Source: Arthrobacter sulfonylureivorans
Lineage (GTDB): Bacteria; Actinomycetota; Actinomycetes; Actinomycetales; Micrococcaceae
Assembly (NCBI GenBank): GCA_004000035.1
Contig: RJAE01000001.1
Location: 613,729-677,728 of the forward strand
Direction: 5' to 3'
Length of the DNA: 64,000 nt
A program made the position numbers and the translations under genes. The notes below the pieces were generated by a model. It made no database searches, had not been told where the DNA came from, and saw only the letters and a program-made list of their open reading frames with translations. Positions 52,771 through 61,663 of this stretch are shown here, in pieces. Every line of letters starts with the position of its first letter. Within the stretch, counting starts at the first letter, position 1.

Positions 52771-54177
52771 TCATTCGCCCAGTTCCTCCGGGTGGCGGAA
52801 CTTGGTTCTCTTGCCGTAGGCGCCCCGGTTCCACAGCCAGGTGATCACCCACAGCACCAAACCTAGGCCGATCATCAGCCCGGCAATCTGGTACTCAATG
52901 GGATCCTGCGCCCACGGCCCCACCAGGAAGAGGCAGGTGAACATGCCCAGATAGGGCAGCACCGTCGGGGTCTGGAAGTGCTTGTGGTCCACCGGGTTCC
53001 GGCGCAGCACCAGCACCGCCAGGTTCACAATCGTGAAGACACCCAGCAGCAGCAGCGCGGTGGTGCCGCCGAGGGCCGTCACGGTCTCGGCGCCCATCAC
53101 GTTGGTGACCACGAAAATCAGGACAAAGGCTATGAGCGTGGTGAAAATGATTGAGGCCCACGGGGAGCGGCGGTTCGAGTGCACCTTGCCCAGGAATCGC
53201 GGCAGCACGTCCTGGCGGGCCATGCCGTAGAGCAGGCGGCTGGCCATCAGCATGTTGATGAGCGCGGTGTTGGCCACCGCAAACATGGACAGGAACGGGT
53301 AAATGACGTCCACCGGCAGGCCCGGCGCGCCGACCTGCACGACTTCCAGCAGCGGCGTTGGACTCTCCGATAACTGCCCGATGGGCACAATGGCCACCGC
53401 GGTGATCGACACCAGCAGGTACACGATCACCGTGATGCCGAGGCCGGTGAGCATGACTTTGGGGAAGATCCGGGACGGATCCTTGGTTTCTTCGGCCATG
53501 TTGACCGAATCCTCGAAGCCTACAAAGGAGAAGAAGGCCAGCGAGGTGGCGGCAGTGATAGCGAGGAAAACGCTTTTGTCGTTGGAGGTTTCGAAGACCA
53601 TGACCCGGCTGAAGTCGACATTGCCCTGGCTCATCGCCCAGAATCCGATCAGGATCACGATCAGCAGACCGGTGAACTCCACCAGGGTCAGCACCACGTT
53701 GAACTTCACCGATTCGCTGACGCCGCGGAAGTTGATGGCAGCCAGGACGCCCATGAAGATGATGGCCACCCAGGTCACCCCGGTCTGGTCCCAGTCCAGG
53801 TTGAAGCCGGCAATGAAGTTTTCGCCGAGGAACTTGGCTGCCGTGGAGGCGGACGTGATGCCGGAACTGAGCACGGCGAAGGTCACCAAGAAGGTGAGGA
53901 AGTGGATCCCGAAAGCCTTGTGCGTATACAGCGCGGCGCCCGCTGCCTGCGGGTACTTCGTCACCAACTCCAGATAGGAAAACGCGGTGATGGTGGCCAC
54001 GATGAACGCCAGCAGCAGCGGAGCCCAGGCCGCGCCGCCCACCTCGCCGGCCACTTGCCCGGTCAGGGCATACACGCCCGTTCCCAGAATGTCGCCCACG
54101 ATGAAGAGCAGCAGAAGTTTGGTGCCGATGGCCCTCTTGAGCTCCGGCTGCTTTTCGGTTGCGGTGGATTTACTCAC
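52771..54177 (-). CDS. APC-superfamily amino-acid transporter (second)
   Basis: The 468-residue protein has about 12 membrane helices, with the APC helix-1 motif VGDILGTGVYALTGQ (about 27-41) and the FVGFEDSVNMAEETKDPSR loop of the basic amino acid/polyamine-organocation group (about 218-236). Substrate not determinable. The GTG start at 54177 has GGAGGTCGATC before it. It is divergent from the cupin gene, and only distantly related to the permease at 2282. Confidence 0.92.
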   Translation of the reverse strand: MSKSTATEKQPELKRAIGTKLLLLFIVGDILGTGVYALTGQVAGEVGGAAWAPLLLAFIVATITAFSYLELVTKYPQAAGAALYTHKAFGIHFLTFLVTFAVLSSGITSASTAAKFLGENFIAGFNLDWDQTGVTWVAIIFMGVLAAINFRGVSESVKFNVVLTLVEFTGLLIVILIGFWAMSQGNVDFSRVMVFETSNDKSVFLAITAATSLAFFSFVGFEDSVNMAEETKDPSRIFPKVMLTGLGITVIVYLLVSITAVAIVPIGQLSESPTPLLEVVQVGAPGLPVDVIYPFLSMFAVANTALINMLMASRLLYGMARQDVLPRFLGKVHSNRRSPWASIIFTTLIAFVLIFVVTNVMGAETVTALGGTTALLLLGVFTIVNLAVLVLRRNPVDHKHFQTPTVLPYLGMFTCLFLVGPWAQDPIEYQIAGLMIGLGLVLWVITWLWNRGAYGKRTKFRHPEELGE

Positions 54178-54358
54178 GATCGACCTCCGTCCACACGGCG
54201 CTTGTCGCTGGTCTATCGGGCCAACGTAGCACTCGTCACAGACGATGTCTGCGCCGCCGACCCGCGCGGGGGAGGAGCACGTCCAGATTGCTGTTCCCTA
54301 GGCCCGCGGTCGCCCAATCGGTAGAGTGTCGGCTACTCCATGGCGGAAGGATGTTCCG

Positions 54359-54685
54359 ATGACTTACAAGACGCTGTCGTTCGCTGGTCTGCGTCCTGCC
54401 GCGGGCGCCGCCGTTTTCCACGGCTCCGAACACGGCGCGCACGCGTCCTTCTTCGTCAACTCCCGCGGCGCCGAACGCCACCGCCACCCGTATGAGGAGA
54501 TCTTTGTACTGCTCGACGGCGAGATCGACTTCACCATCGACGGTGAGTCCGGCCATGCAACGTCCGAGACCGTAATTGTCATCCCCGCGCATACCTGGCA
54601 TGAGTTCACGGCCACCACCGCCGACGGCGTGAAGATGGTCAATATCCATCCCGTCGCCCAGATGCAGACCGAATGGGCAAGGTGA
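54359..54685 (+). CDS. Small cupin-domain protein
   Basis: The 108-residue single cupin barrel has the first motif RHRHPYEEIFVLLDGEIDF (about 40-58; two His and Glu as metal ligands) and the second motif with HTWHEF (about 81-86). It could be an enzyme, a sensor or a metal-dependent isomerase; nothing in the sequence decides. ATG at 54359 with GGAAGGA about eight bases upstream is chosen over an extension from 54326. Confidence 0.82.
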   Translation: MTYKTLSFAGLRPAAGAAVFHGSEHGAHASFFVNSRGAERHRHPYEEIFVLLDGEIDFTIDGESGHATSETVIVIPAHTWHEFTATTADGVKMVNIHPVAQMQTEWAR

Positions 54686-54713
54686 GCCGGAACGCCGGCC
54701 GGCCAACCACTAG

Positions 54714-54755
54714 TCAGCAGGCGCCCTTCTCGAGCGTGAAAAGGGCGCCTGCTGA
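54714..54755. terminator. Hairpin between converging cupin and FtsX genes
   Basis: TCAGCAGGCGCCCTT (54714-54728) pairs perfectly with AAGGGCGCCTGCTGA (54741-54755) around a 12-base loop. It is followed by TACTTCGTTT on the plus strand. Likely bidirectional terminator. Confidence 0.8.
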
Positions 54756-54783
54756 TACTTCGTTTGAGGGGAACGACTCCCTG

Positions 54784-57300
54784 CTAGACCGTGGCCAGGC
54801 CTTCCACGGGGGAGAGGCGGGCGGCGCGGCGGGCCGGCATCACGGAGGCCAGCAGTCCGGCCACCACGGCGACGGCCAGCACGGCCAGCAGCTGCAGCCA
54901 CGGGACATCCGGCACCACGGTGGCGAATGCCCCCAGCGCCGACTGCGCGCCGAGCCAGCCGTACACCGCGCCCAGCACAGCGCCGATCAGTGCGGCGACG
55001 CCAGCGATCAGCACCGCCTCCAGCGCCAGCATGCTGCGCAGCTGCGACTTGGTCAGCCCCAGCGCCCGGAGCAGCGAGGACTCCTGCGTGCGCTCCAGCA
55101 CGGAGAGCGAGAGCGTGTTCGCCACACCGACCAGCGCGATCAGCACGGCCACGGCCAGCAGCCCGGTGACCACCAGCAGCAGCACGTCGATCACCTGGTT
55201 GAACGCGGCCCGTTCCACCGCGGCGCCGGAGATCTGGTACTCGTTCACCTCCAGTCCGGCGGCCAGCTGGCTACGCAGGTCGAGCAGGGCCCACGAGTCC
55301 AGATCGCGGTCCACCGAGACCCACAGCTGCGGCAAGGACGAGTAGTAGTCCTCGCTGTCGGCGGCGGGCAGTTCCGGCACGCCGATCTCCGCGGCCACGG
55401 CGGAGGAGATCAGCGGCGGCAGCGTCCAGCTGTCGGCCTCCACAACGGTCAGCTCCTTGGAGCCTTTGCTGCCGGTGACCGTCAGTTTCTTCAGTTCGGA
55501 GCCCTGCGGCATCAGCACGGTGTTCCCGTCCAGCACCAGCGTCTTATCCTGCAGCAGGGCCAACTGCTCCGGCGCCAGCTGGTACACCCCGGTGCGCGAC
55601 CCGTGCACCTCGGCGTAACCGCCGTTCGTCACCAAGCCGGCGGCCGCAACGCCGTCGTAATTCACAGCGGTGGCCGCAGCCGATGCATCCAGCGGCCGCC
55701 CCGCCGACGTGAGGTCGCCGACTGACAGGTCCACCGGGTACTCCGCGCCCAACTGGCCGTCGAAGGCGGTCCGCGCGGTCTGCGCGCCGGTCATCATCAT
55801 CGCCACCAACGTCACGCCGATCAGCAGCGCGGTGGCGGTGGCGGACGTGCGGCCGGGGTTGCGCACGGCGTTGACCGCCGCCAGTTTGCCCGGGACGCCG
55901 GCCGGCTTCGCCAGGGTGCCGACGGCGGTGACCAGCGGCGGGATGAACAGCGTGGCACACATGAGCAGCCCGATGAAGGACAGCATTCCGCCCGGCAGGG
56001 CGATCAGCAGGTCCGCCGACACTGCCCCCAGCGCGAGCACGACGGCGCCGCCCACCGCGAGTGCGAGGCCCACCGCGAGTCGGACCTTGCCCTTGCTATT
56101 GCCTGCGCGGGCCTCGTCCGCCGGCCGCAGGGCTGCCAGCGGGGCCACGCGCGTGGCGGCGCGGGCCGGAGCCAGCGCGGCCAGCACCGTCATCAGGATG
56201 CCGACCACCAGGCCGATGATGACGGCGTACGGCGGAACGGCCAGCGTGGCGAACTCGGTGTCGGGCTGGCCCTGGAGCACGGTGATGATGCCGGCCATCA
56301 GGCCCACGGCGCCGAGCACGCCTACCACCGAGGCGCTGATGCCCACCAGCACGGCCTCGGCCAGCACCGACTGGCGGATCTGCCCGCGGTCGGCACCGAT
56401 GCAGCGCAACAGGGCCAGCTCGCGGGTCCGCTGGGCAATCAGCACCGAGAAGGTATTGGCCACCACCAGGGCAGAGACCAGCAGCGCCACCAGCGCGAAC
56501 GCCAACAGGACAATGGTCAGCTGGTCGGCACCGCCGGTCAGGCTGGCCACCACTTCCTTGGTCTGATCGGCTGCGGTGTTCACCGAGGCTTCCGGGAACC
56601 CGGCGTCGGCCAGTGCGGCGGTTACCGTGTCCTTGACGGCGGCGGTGTCGGCGCCGGCGGCCAGATCAAACTGGATGTTGCGCAGCCACGAATTGTCCGC
56701 GCCCGCCAGCTGCTGCTGCAGGGCGTCAGTGGCGAAGAGCTGAGGCTGGACCATCATGAACGGGTCCTTGGACGGCTTGACGATGCCGGAGACCATCAGC
56801 GCGGTTCCGGCGGCAGCCACGTCCTCGGCGGCGACCATGCCGGCTGGCGGAGCCAGTTCCAGCTTGTCGCCCACGGACAGTCCCTGTTTCTCCGCGGTTC
56901 CGGCGTCCACCGCCACCTCGCCGTCGCCGGGGAGCGCACCGTCCAGCAGCTCCAGGTTTTCCAGACCGGCCGGCGCGGTGTTCTGCAACGCGCCATAGCT
57001 GGCGCCGGCGGCGGAGCCGAAAGCGATGGACGCCTGCCGGTGCGCGTAGACCTCGCCCACGCCCGCCGCTCCTGTCACTGCATCGAGCGCGGAGCCATCC
57101 AGCTGCTTATCTTGGCCCTCCGAAACCACCAGGTCGGCGTTGCGAAAAGTGGCGCCGATGCTGTTGCCCAGCGACGCCTCCGTGGAGGCATTGACCATCA
57201 GGGTGGCGGTGAGGAAACCCACCGCCATCACCACGGCAAGCCCGACGGCGATGAACCGCCGCACGTGTTGCCGCAGCTGTGCGAGTGCTACCTGCAACAT
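54784..57300 (-). CDS. ABC transporter permease, two FtsX domains
   Basis: The 838-residue protein has an N-terminal helix (about 16-36), a large external domain, a three-helix FtsX block with QRTRELALLRCIGADRGQIRQS and two central helices. A second external domain and a final FtsX block with ERTQESSLLRALGLTKSQLRS follow, ending PARRAARLSPVEGLATV. This is the common actinobacterial macrolide-exporter-like layout; the true cargo is unknown. It starts three bases after its ATPase, so they are one operon. Its architecture differs from the 937-residue permease at 45587. Confidence 0.93.
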   Translation of the reverse strand: MLQVALAQLRQHVRRFIAVGLAVVMAVGFLTATLMVNASTEASLGNSIGATFRNADLVVSEGQDKQLDGSALDAVTGAAGVGEVYAHRQASIAFGSAAGASYGALQNTAPAGLENLELLDGALPGDGEVAVDAGTAEKQGLSVGDKLELAPPAGMVAAEDVAAAGTALMVSGIVKPSKDPFMMVQPQLFATDALQQQLAGADNSWLRNIQFDLAAGADTAAVKDTVTAALADAGFPEASVNTAADQTKEVVASLTGGADQLTIVLLAFALVALLVSALVVANTFSVLIAQRTRELALLRCIGADRGQIRQSVLAEAVLVGISASVVGVLGAVGLMAGIITVLQGQPDTEFATLAVPPYAVIIGLVVGILMTVLAALAPARAATRVAPLAALRPADEARAGNSKGKVRLAVGLALAVGGAVVLALGAVSADLLIALPGGMLSFIGLLMCATLFIPPLVTAVGTLAKPAGVPGKLAAVNAVRNPGRTSATATALLIGVTLVAMMMTGAQTARTAFDGQLGAEYPVDLSVGDLTSAGRPLDASAAATAVNYDGVAAAGLVTNGGYAEVHGSRTGVYQLAPEQLALLQDKTLVLDGNTVLMPQGSELKKLTVTGSKGSKELTVVEADSWTLPPLISSAVAAEIGVPELPAADSEDYYSSLPQLWVSVDRDLDSWALLDLRSQLAAGLEVNEYQISGAAVERAAFNQVIDVLLLVVTGLLAVAVLIALVGVANTLSLSVLERTQESSLLRALGLTKSQLRSMLALEAVLIAGVAALIGAVLGAVYGWLGAQSALGAFATVVPDVPWLQLLAVLAVAVVAGLLASVMPARRAARLSPVEGLATV

Positions 57301-57303
57301 GGC

Positions 57304-58077
57304 CTACGCCCCCAGCTTGGCCAAAGCGGCCAGGATCGTGTCGGTGTCCGGGCGGTCCAGCTCGCCGACCAGAGCGCCGTCGTTCATCAGCACCACGCGG
57401 TCCGCGTAGGAGGCGGCCACCGGATCGTGCGTGACCATGATGATGGACTGGCCCATCTCCTGGCAGGACCGGCGCAGCAGCGAGAGCACTTCGGCGCCCA
57501 CCTTCGAGTCGAGGTTGCCGGTGGGCTCGTCGCCGAAGACCACATCCGGGCGGGTCAGCAGCGCCCGGGCCACGGCCACCCGCTGCTGCTGTCCGCCGGA
57601 CAGCTCGTGCGGGCGGTGCGCCAGCCGGTCGGTCAGGCCCAGCGTCTTGGTGACATAGCTGAACCAATCCTTGTCCACGGTGCCGTTGGCCAGTGAGATG
57701 GGCAGCGTGATGTTCTGCTCCGCGGTCAGCGTGGGGACCAGGTTGAACGCCTGGAACACGAACCCGACGCGCTCGCGGCGCAGTTTGGTCAGCTGGGAGT
57801 CGCTGAGTCCGGTGATTTCGGTGCCGCCAATCCAGATGTTGCCCGAATCGGCGGTGTCCAGCCCGGCCAGGCAGTGCATCAGGGTGGACTTGCCGGATCC
57901 GGACGGGCCCATGATCGCGGTGAACTTGCCGGCGTCGAAGCCGGCGTCCACATCCTTGAGGGCGTGCACACGGGTATCTCCGGTGCCGTAGGTCTTGTTC
58001 AGGCCGCGCGTGGCCGCGGCCGAGGCGGCGCCGTCCGGGGCAGCGCCGGCGAGTGATTGCTCAGTACTTGTGGTCAT
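57304..58077 (-). CDS. ABC transporter ATP-binding protein (MacB type)
   Basis: The 257-residue ATPase has Walker A GPSGSGKST (about 57-65), Q-loop VFQAFNLVPTLT, signature LSGGQQQRVAVARAL (about 160-174), Walker B VVFGDEPTGNLD and VTHDP. ATG at 58077 is chosen: TACCGT lies six bases upstream, suggesting a leaderless mRNA, and a GTG at 58101 has no better support. The product pairs with the adjacent two-domain FtsX permease. Confidence 0.94.
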   Translation of the reverse strand: MTTSTEQSLAGAAPDGAASAAATRGLNKTYGTGDTRVHALKDVDAGFDAGKFTAIMGPSGSGKSTLMHCLAGLDTADSGNIWIGGTEITGLSDSQLTKLRRERVGFVFQAFNLVPTLTAEQNITLPISLANGTVDKDWFSYVTKTLGLTDRLAHRPHELSGGQQQRVAVARALLTRPDVVFGDEPTGNLDSKVGAEVLSLLRRSCQEMGQSIIMVTHDPVAASYADRVVLMNDGALVGELDRPDTDTILAALAKLGA

Positions 58078-58083
58078 ACCCCT

Positions 58084-58089
58084 ACGGTA
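58084..58089 (-). promoter_or_regulatory. Candidate -10 element, leaderless ABC ATPase gene
   Basis: TACCGT on the minus strand ends six bases before ATG at 58077; the intervening AGGGGT is too close to act as a normal ribosome site. Confidence 0.4.
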
Positions 58090-58288
58090 TGGAATCGGCA
58101 CCCCGGAGCGGATCCGCCGCCGGGCTGGTATTCGCGGCCGCCCCGCTCATACCCAGGGTGGAGAAGCCGTGCCCGGCAGACGCGTGAACCGCCACGTCAG
58201 GGTTTGTGGTCAGCGCCGGCGCAACCGGTTCGGCGGACGGGGACACGCCGCAAGTGGTGAAACCTTTTGATCCGGACGGGGCGGCGTG

Positions 58289-58294
58289 GAATAT
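58289..58294 (+). promoter_or_regulatory. Candidate -10 element of the LCP gene
   Basis: GAATAT ends six bases before ATG at 58301, with TTGATC 16 bases upstream as a -35 candidate. GGAGG touches the ATG too closely to act as a standard ribosome site. Confidence 0.4.
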
Positions 58295-58300
58295 GGAGGC

Positions 58301-59431
58301 ATGAAGCTCGCCCGGATTGCAGCCCTGCCCCTTGTCTCCCTGCTGGTCCTGACCGGCTGCGCCGCGAAGGACGAGCCGGCCCGCCCGCTGACGTCGGCCA
58401 CGGCGACGCCCACACCCGTCACCGGAGTGGAGACGGGGGACATGCCGGCCGCGCTGGCCAAACTTGCTACAGCCATCTACGAGGGCGGCGAGCTGGAGGC
58501 CAACAAGCGAACCGCAGCTGCGCTCGCAGACCGCACACCGGTGGACACCAAGATCACAGTCAAGGCGGCCACCGGCAAATGGAACAAGCAGAAGATGGCC
58601 GTCCTGACTTCGGGCAAGGACGTGACCCTCGCCGTCGACAAGGACGGCACCTGGACCGCAGTCGGTGGGTGGTGGCCGTCGCTGGACATCAAGAAACCAG
58701 TTCTGGGCGGCAAGCGCCACGTCCTGATCATCGGCTCCGACGCCCAGAAGAGTAAGGGCGAGAAAGTTCGCGAAGCCCGAGCCGATGCCCTTCAGGTGGT
58801 CGGCGTGGACGGCAGGAGCGGCGGCGGAATCCTGGGCATTCCGCGTGACCTCTGGGTGAATATGCCAGACGGCGGGCACGCGAAAATCAACGCGGCCATG
58901 ATGCAGGGTGGGCCCGAGGCCCAGCAGAAGGTCGTAACGGACGTGACAGGCCTGAAGATGGAGGGCTACATCCTCACCGGTTTCAGGGGCTTCGAAAACC
59001 TGGTCGATGAAATAGGCGGAGTTACCGTCGACGCCCCCATCCCGGTGCTTGACGTCAAGGCGGGAAAGAGCAAGCTCGACGGCGAGACCGCGCTGGACTT
59101 CGCCCGCGAACGAAAGACCCTGCCGGGTGGCGACTTCGACCGCTCAGCGCACCAGGGCGTCCTGCTGGTCGGATTCGCCGCACTGGCAAAGATGAACGGT
59201 CCGGCCGGGCTCGTCGACCTGCTCTCCGCCGCCGATCCACTGGTGGAGACCAACCTGACCGCGGAGCAGGCGCTGACCCTCGGCGCCTGGGCCTACAAGG
59301 CGGATCCGCGCAAGGTCGGCGGCGAAGTGCCCGAGCCCCCATTCGGGTACAGCGCAGACGGCCAGTTCATGCTGCCCCTGGACGCGAAGACACGCCAGAT
59401 CTTCGACTCCTTCGCAGACGGCAACCTGTAG
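58301..59431 (+). CDS. LytR-CpsA-Psr (LCP) family lipoprotein
   Basis: LCP proteins attach teichoic acids, arabinogalactan or similar polymers to peptidoglycan outside the membrane. The 376-residue protein has the LCP domain at about 138-295: LIIGSDAQ, the ARADALQVVGVD Arg/Asp pair, ILGIPRDLWV, AKINAAMMQGG, LVDEIGGVTVDAP, ALDFARER and DFDRSAHQG. Instead of the usual transmembrane anchor it has a lipoprotein signal (lipobox VLTGC, Cys20), and residues 22-135 form an extra N-terminal region. An alternative GTG start at 58286 would add five residues. Confidence 0.85.
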   Translation: MKLARIAALPLVSLLVLTGCAAKDEPARPLTSATATPTPVTGVETGDMPAALAKLATAIYEGGELEANKRTAAALADRTPVDTKITVKAATGKWNKQKMAVLTSGKDVTLAVDKDGTWTAVGGWWPSLDIKKPVLGGKRHVLIIGSDAQKSKGEKVREARADALQVVGVDGRSGGGILGIPRDLWVNMPDGGHAKINAAMMQGGPEAQQKVVTDVTGLKMEGYILTGFRGFENLVDEIGGVTVDAPIPVLDVKAGKSKLDGETALDFARERKTLPGGDFDRSAHQGVLLVGFAALAKMNGPAGLVDLLSAADPLVETNLTAEQALTLGAWAYKADPRKVGGEVPEPPFGYSADGQFMLPLDAKTRQIFDSFADGNL

Positions 59432-59440
59432 CTCGGACGA

Positions 59441-59530
59441 GGGAGCTCGGCCGACTGAAGTCCGGCCGGAGGTAGCTCGGCCGGCTGAAGTCCGGCGGAG
59501 GGAGCTCGGCCGGCTGAAGCCAGGCTGACC
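59441..59530. repeat. 30-base tandem repeat, three copies
   Basis: The word AGCTCGGCCG-A/G-CTGAAG recurs at 59444, 59474 and 59503 (periods 30 and 29), with a partial copy (GTAGCTCGGACGA) just before. It lies between the converging LCP and response-regulator genes. Confidence 0.88.
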
Positions 59531-59565
59531 GTGGCTCGAACCGATCGGGCCCCGGACGTGGCACG

Positions 59566-60267
59566 CTACGGCGCAACAACCCCGGTTTCGTAGGCGATCA
59601 GGACGGCCTGCACCCGGTCGCGGGCGTTGAGCTTGGCCAGGATGTGACCCACGTGGGTCTTCACCGTCGCCTCGGACAGGAACAGCTGCCCGGCGATCTC
59701 CGGGTTGGACAGTCCCTCCGCGATCAGCGTAAACACTTCGCGCTCCCGGGGCGTCAGCGACTCGACGGCCGCGTGACTTCGGCTGGCCGCCGGGCTCGGA
59801 GCGCGCAGCAGCGGTGCCACGTGTTCCAGCAGCCGCCTGGTGGTGGACGGCGCGATCACCGCGTCGCCCCGGTATACCGTGCGGATGGCCCCCAGCAGTT
59901 CCTCCGGCGGCGCGTCCTTGAGCAGGAACCCGCTGGCTCCGGCCTGGATGGCAGCCAGCGCATACTCATCCAGGTCGAACGTGGTCAGCACCACCACCTT
60001 CAGCTCCGCCCGGTCCGAACCGGCCGGCTGTGCGGCGGCGGTGTCCAGCAGCCGGGTGGTCGCCTCGATCCCGTCCATGCCCGGCATCCGCACGTCCATC
60101 AGCACGACGTCGGCGCGCACCTTTGCGAGCGCGCTCACGGCTTCGCGCCCATCGCCTGCCTCGGCCACTACCTCCAGGTCCGGCTGGGAGTTGATCAGCA
60201 TCTTGAAGCCGCCGCGGACCAGTTGCTGGTCGTCAACGAGGGCAACGCGGATTGGGGAGTCGGTCAT
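59566..60267 (-). CDS. NarL/FixJ-type response regulator
   Basis: The 233-residue protein has a receiver domain (about 5-125; acidic pair Asp12-Asp13, phospho-acceptor Asp58 in VVLMDVRMPG, Lys in FLLKDAPPEE) and a LuxR-type helix-turn-helix (about 170-228; LTPREREVFTLIAEGLSNPE). ATG at 60267 is used; the frame further upstream is the shadow of the kinase gene. It follows the histidine kinase by 68 bases. Targets unknown; the converging LCP gene and nearby exporter are possibilities only by position. Confidence 0.94.
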   Translation of the reverse strand: MTDSPIRVALVDDQQLVRGGFKMLINSQPDLEVVAEAGDGREAVSALAKVRADVVLMDVRMPGMDGIEATTRLLDTAAAQPAGSDRAELKVVVLTTFDLDEYALAAIQAGASGFLLKDAPPEELLGAIRTVYRGDAVIAPSTTRRLLEHVAPLLRAPSPAASRSHAAVESLTPREREVFTLIAEGLSNPEIAGQLFLSEATVKTHVGHILAKLNARDRVQAVLIAYETGVVAP

Positions 60268-60335
60268 CGCGATCTTTCTGGGTCGGCTGGGGCGCCAGGT
60301 GGGCTGGGGACAGTTGGGCCTAGTGGCGCTTGGCC

Positions 60336-61517
60336 TCAGGCCTCGGTGTACGGGATGAAGGCGCGGACGGCGAATCCGCCGCCGGTACGGGGTGAGGCTT
60401 CGACCGTTCCATCGTAGAGCGCCAGCCGTTCGGCCATCCCGGTGAGGCCCTGTTGGCTCCCCGCGGTGGCCGGATCGGCGCCGGCGCCCCGGCCGTCGTC
60501 GTTGATCTGCAGTTCCAGGCCACGGACAGTCCATTCGAGCCGCACCTGTGCGGAGGCCTCGGGCCCAGCGTGCTTGAGGACGTTGGTCAGGCCTTCCTGC
60601 ACCACCCGGTACGCGGTCAGTTCGGCGCCCGCCGGCATCAAGCGCCTCGGCTGGCCGAAATGTTCCAGCTGCACGTCCAGCCCGGAGCGGCGGACGGTGT
60701 CCACCAGGGTTTCCACGTCGGCAAGCGTCGGCAGCGGCCGGGTGGACGCGATTTCGTCTCCGCGCAGCACGCCAAGCAGCCGGCGCATGTCCTGCAGCGA
60801 GGTGCGCCCCGTTTCCGCGATGGTTGCCAAGGTGCCAGTGGCAATGGCGGGGTCCTGTGCGCTGGCGTACCGGGCGCCGTCGGCCTGCGTGATGATGACG
60901 GAGAGCGAATGCGCCACGATGTCATGCATCTCGCGGGCGATGTGGCTGCGTTCGTCCGCAGCGGCCAAATCGCGTTCCTGCTGGCGTTCCACCTCCAGCC
61001 TGCGGGCCCGGTCCTCCAGCGCCTGGACGGTCAGCCGGCGGTTGCGCACCAGGTCGCCGAACATCCAGCAGGCGAGCACCAAGGCATCGACTGCTACGAG
61101 GAAGAGCAAGTAGAACGGCGCGGTGCCTCCGGTGAACGGTTCTGTGATTCCGTAACGGACCACGTACATCGCTCCGCCCAACAGCGCCAGCACCAGGCCG
61201 CCCAGACTGGCCCAGCGCGGGCCGTAGGCCGCCAAGGAGTAGACGGTGACCAGCACAAACACCTGCGCGGGCAGCGGTTCGCCGATGAAAGCCACGTTGA
61301 GCAGCGCAGCCGCCGCCATCGCAAGGCCGGATTGCCACGCATACGTACGGCGCCACGCGAGAGGGACAACCAGAAGTGCGGACAGGGCGAACGCTGCCGG
61401 GTGGGACATCGCCAAATACGGCAGCACAAACGCCACCAGGGCCAGCAGCATCAGGATCAGGTCGACCTTGCCGGTGTTGGCCTGTAGCCAGCGGTAAATT
61501 CTGTGGTGCACGCCCAT
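60336..61517 (-). CDS. Sensor histidine kinase (HisKA_3 type)
   Basis: The 393-residue membrane kinase has about four to five N-terminal helices (about 20-155) with almost no extracellular loop. A coiled linker, the HisKA_3 dimer domain with phospho-His198 in HIAREMHDIVAHSLS, and an HATPase domain (N-box NVLKHAG, G-boxes INDDGRG and GLTGMAERL) follow. This suggests sensing within the membrane, as in cell-envelope stress kinases. ATG at 61517 begins before the first helix; the upstream frame lacks hydrophobicity. It pairs with the response regulator at 59566. Confidence 0.92.
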   Translation of the reverse strand: MGVHHRIYRWLQANTGKVDLILMLLALVAFVLPYLAMSHPAAFALSALLVVPLAWRRTYAWQSGLAMAAAALLNVAFIGEPLPAQVFVLVTVYSLAAYGPRWASLGGLVLALLGGAMYVVRYGITEPFTGGTAPFYLLFLVAVDALVLACWMFGDLVRNRRLTVQALEDRARRLEVERQQERDLAAADERSHIAREMHDIVAHSLSVIITQADGARYASAQDPAIATGTLATIAETGRTSLQDMRRLLGVLRGDEIASTRPLPTLADVETLVDTVRRSGLDVQLEHFGQPRRLMPAGAELTAYRVVQEGLTNVLKHAGPEASAQVRLEWTVRGLELQINDDGRGAGADPATAGSQQGLTGMAERLALYDGTVEASPRTGGGFAVRAFIPYTEA

Positions 61518-61616
61518 GATCCACAACTTTAGGATGTCCGCGCCGGCCAACGCGTCATGCCCAGGTCTGATCCTGCTGGCTAGGAGGGGGTCTACACCAG
61601 CCAAGCAGTTCACATA

Positions 61617-61657
61617 TTGGGACGGTTTGCCCAGAATGTGGACGCCCTCCCTAAAAT
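61617..61657 (+). promoter_or_regulatory. leuB promoter region with ilvB-like motif
   Basis: TAAAAT (61652-61657) ends six bases before the leuB ATG, giving a probable leaderless transcript. The preceding TTGGGACGGTTTGCCCAG (61617-61634), with TGGG/CCCA symmetry, and GTGGACGC (61638-61645) resemble TTGGACGAAATTGCCCAA and GTGAGACGC in front of ilvB. Confidence 0.5.
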
Positions 61658-61663
61658 GATTCC

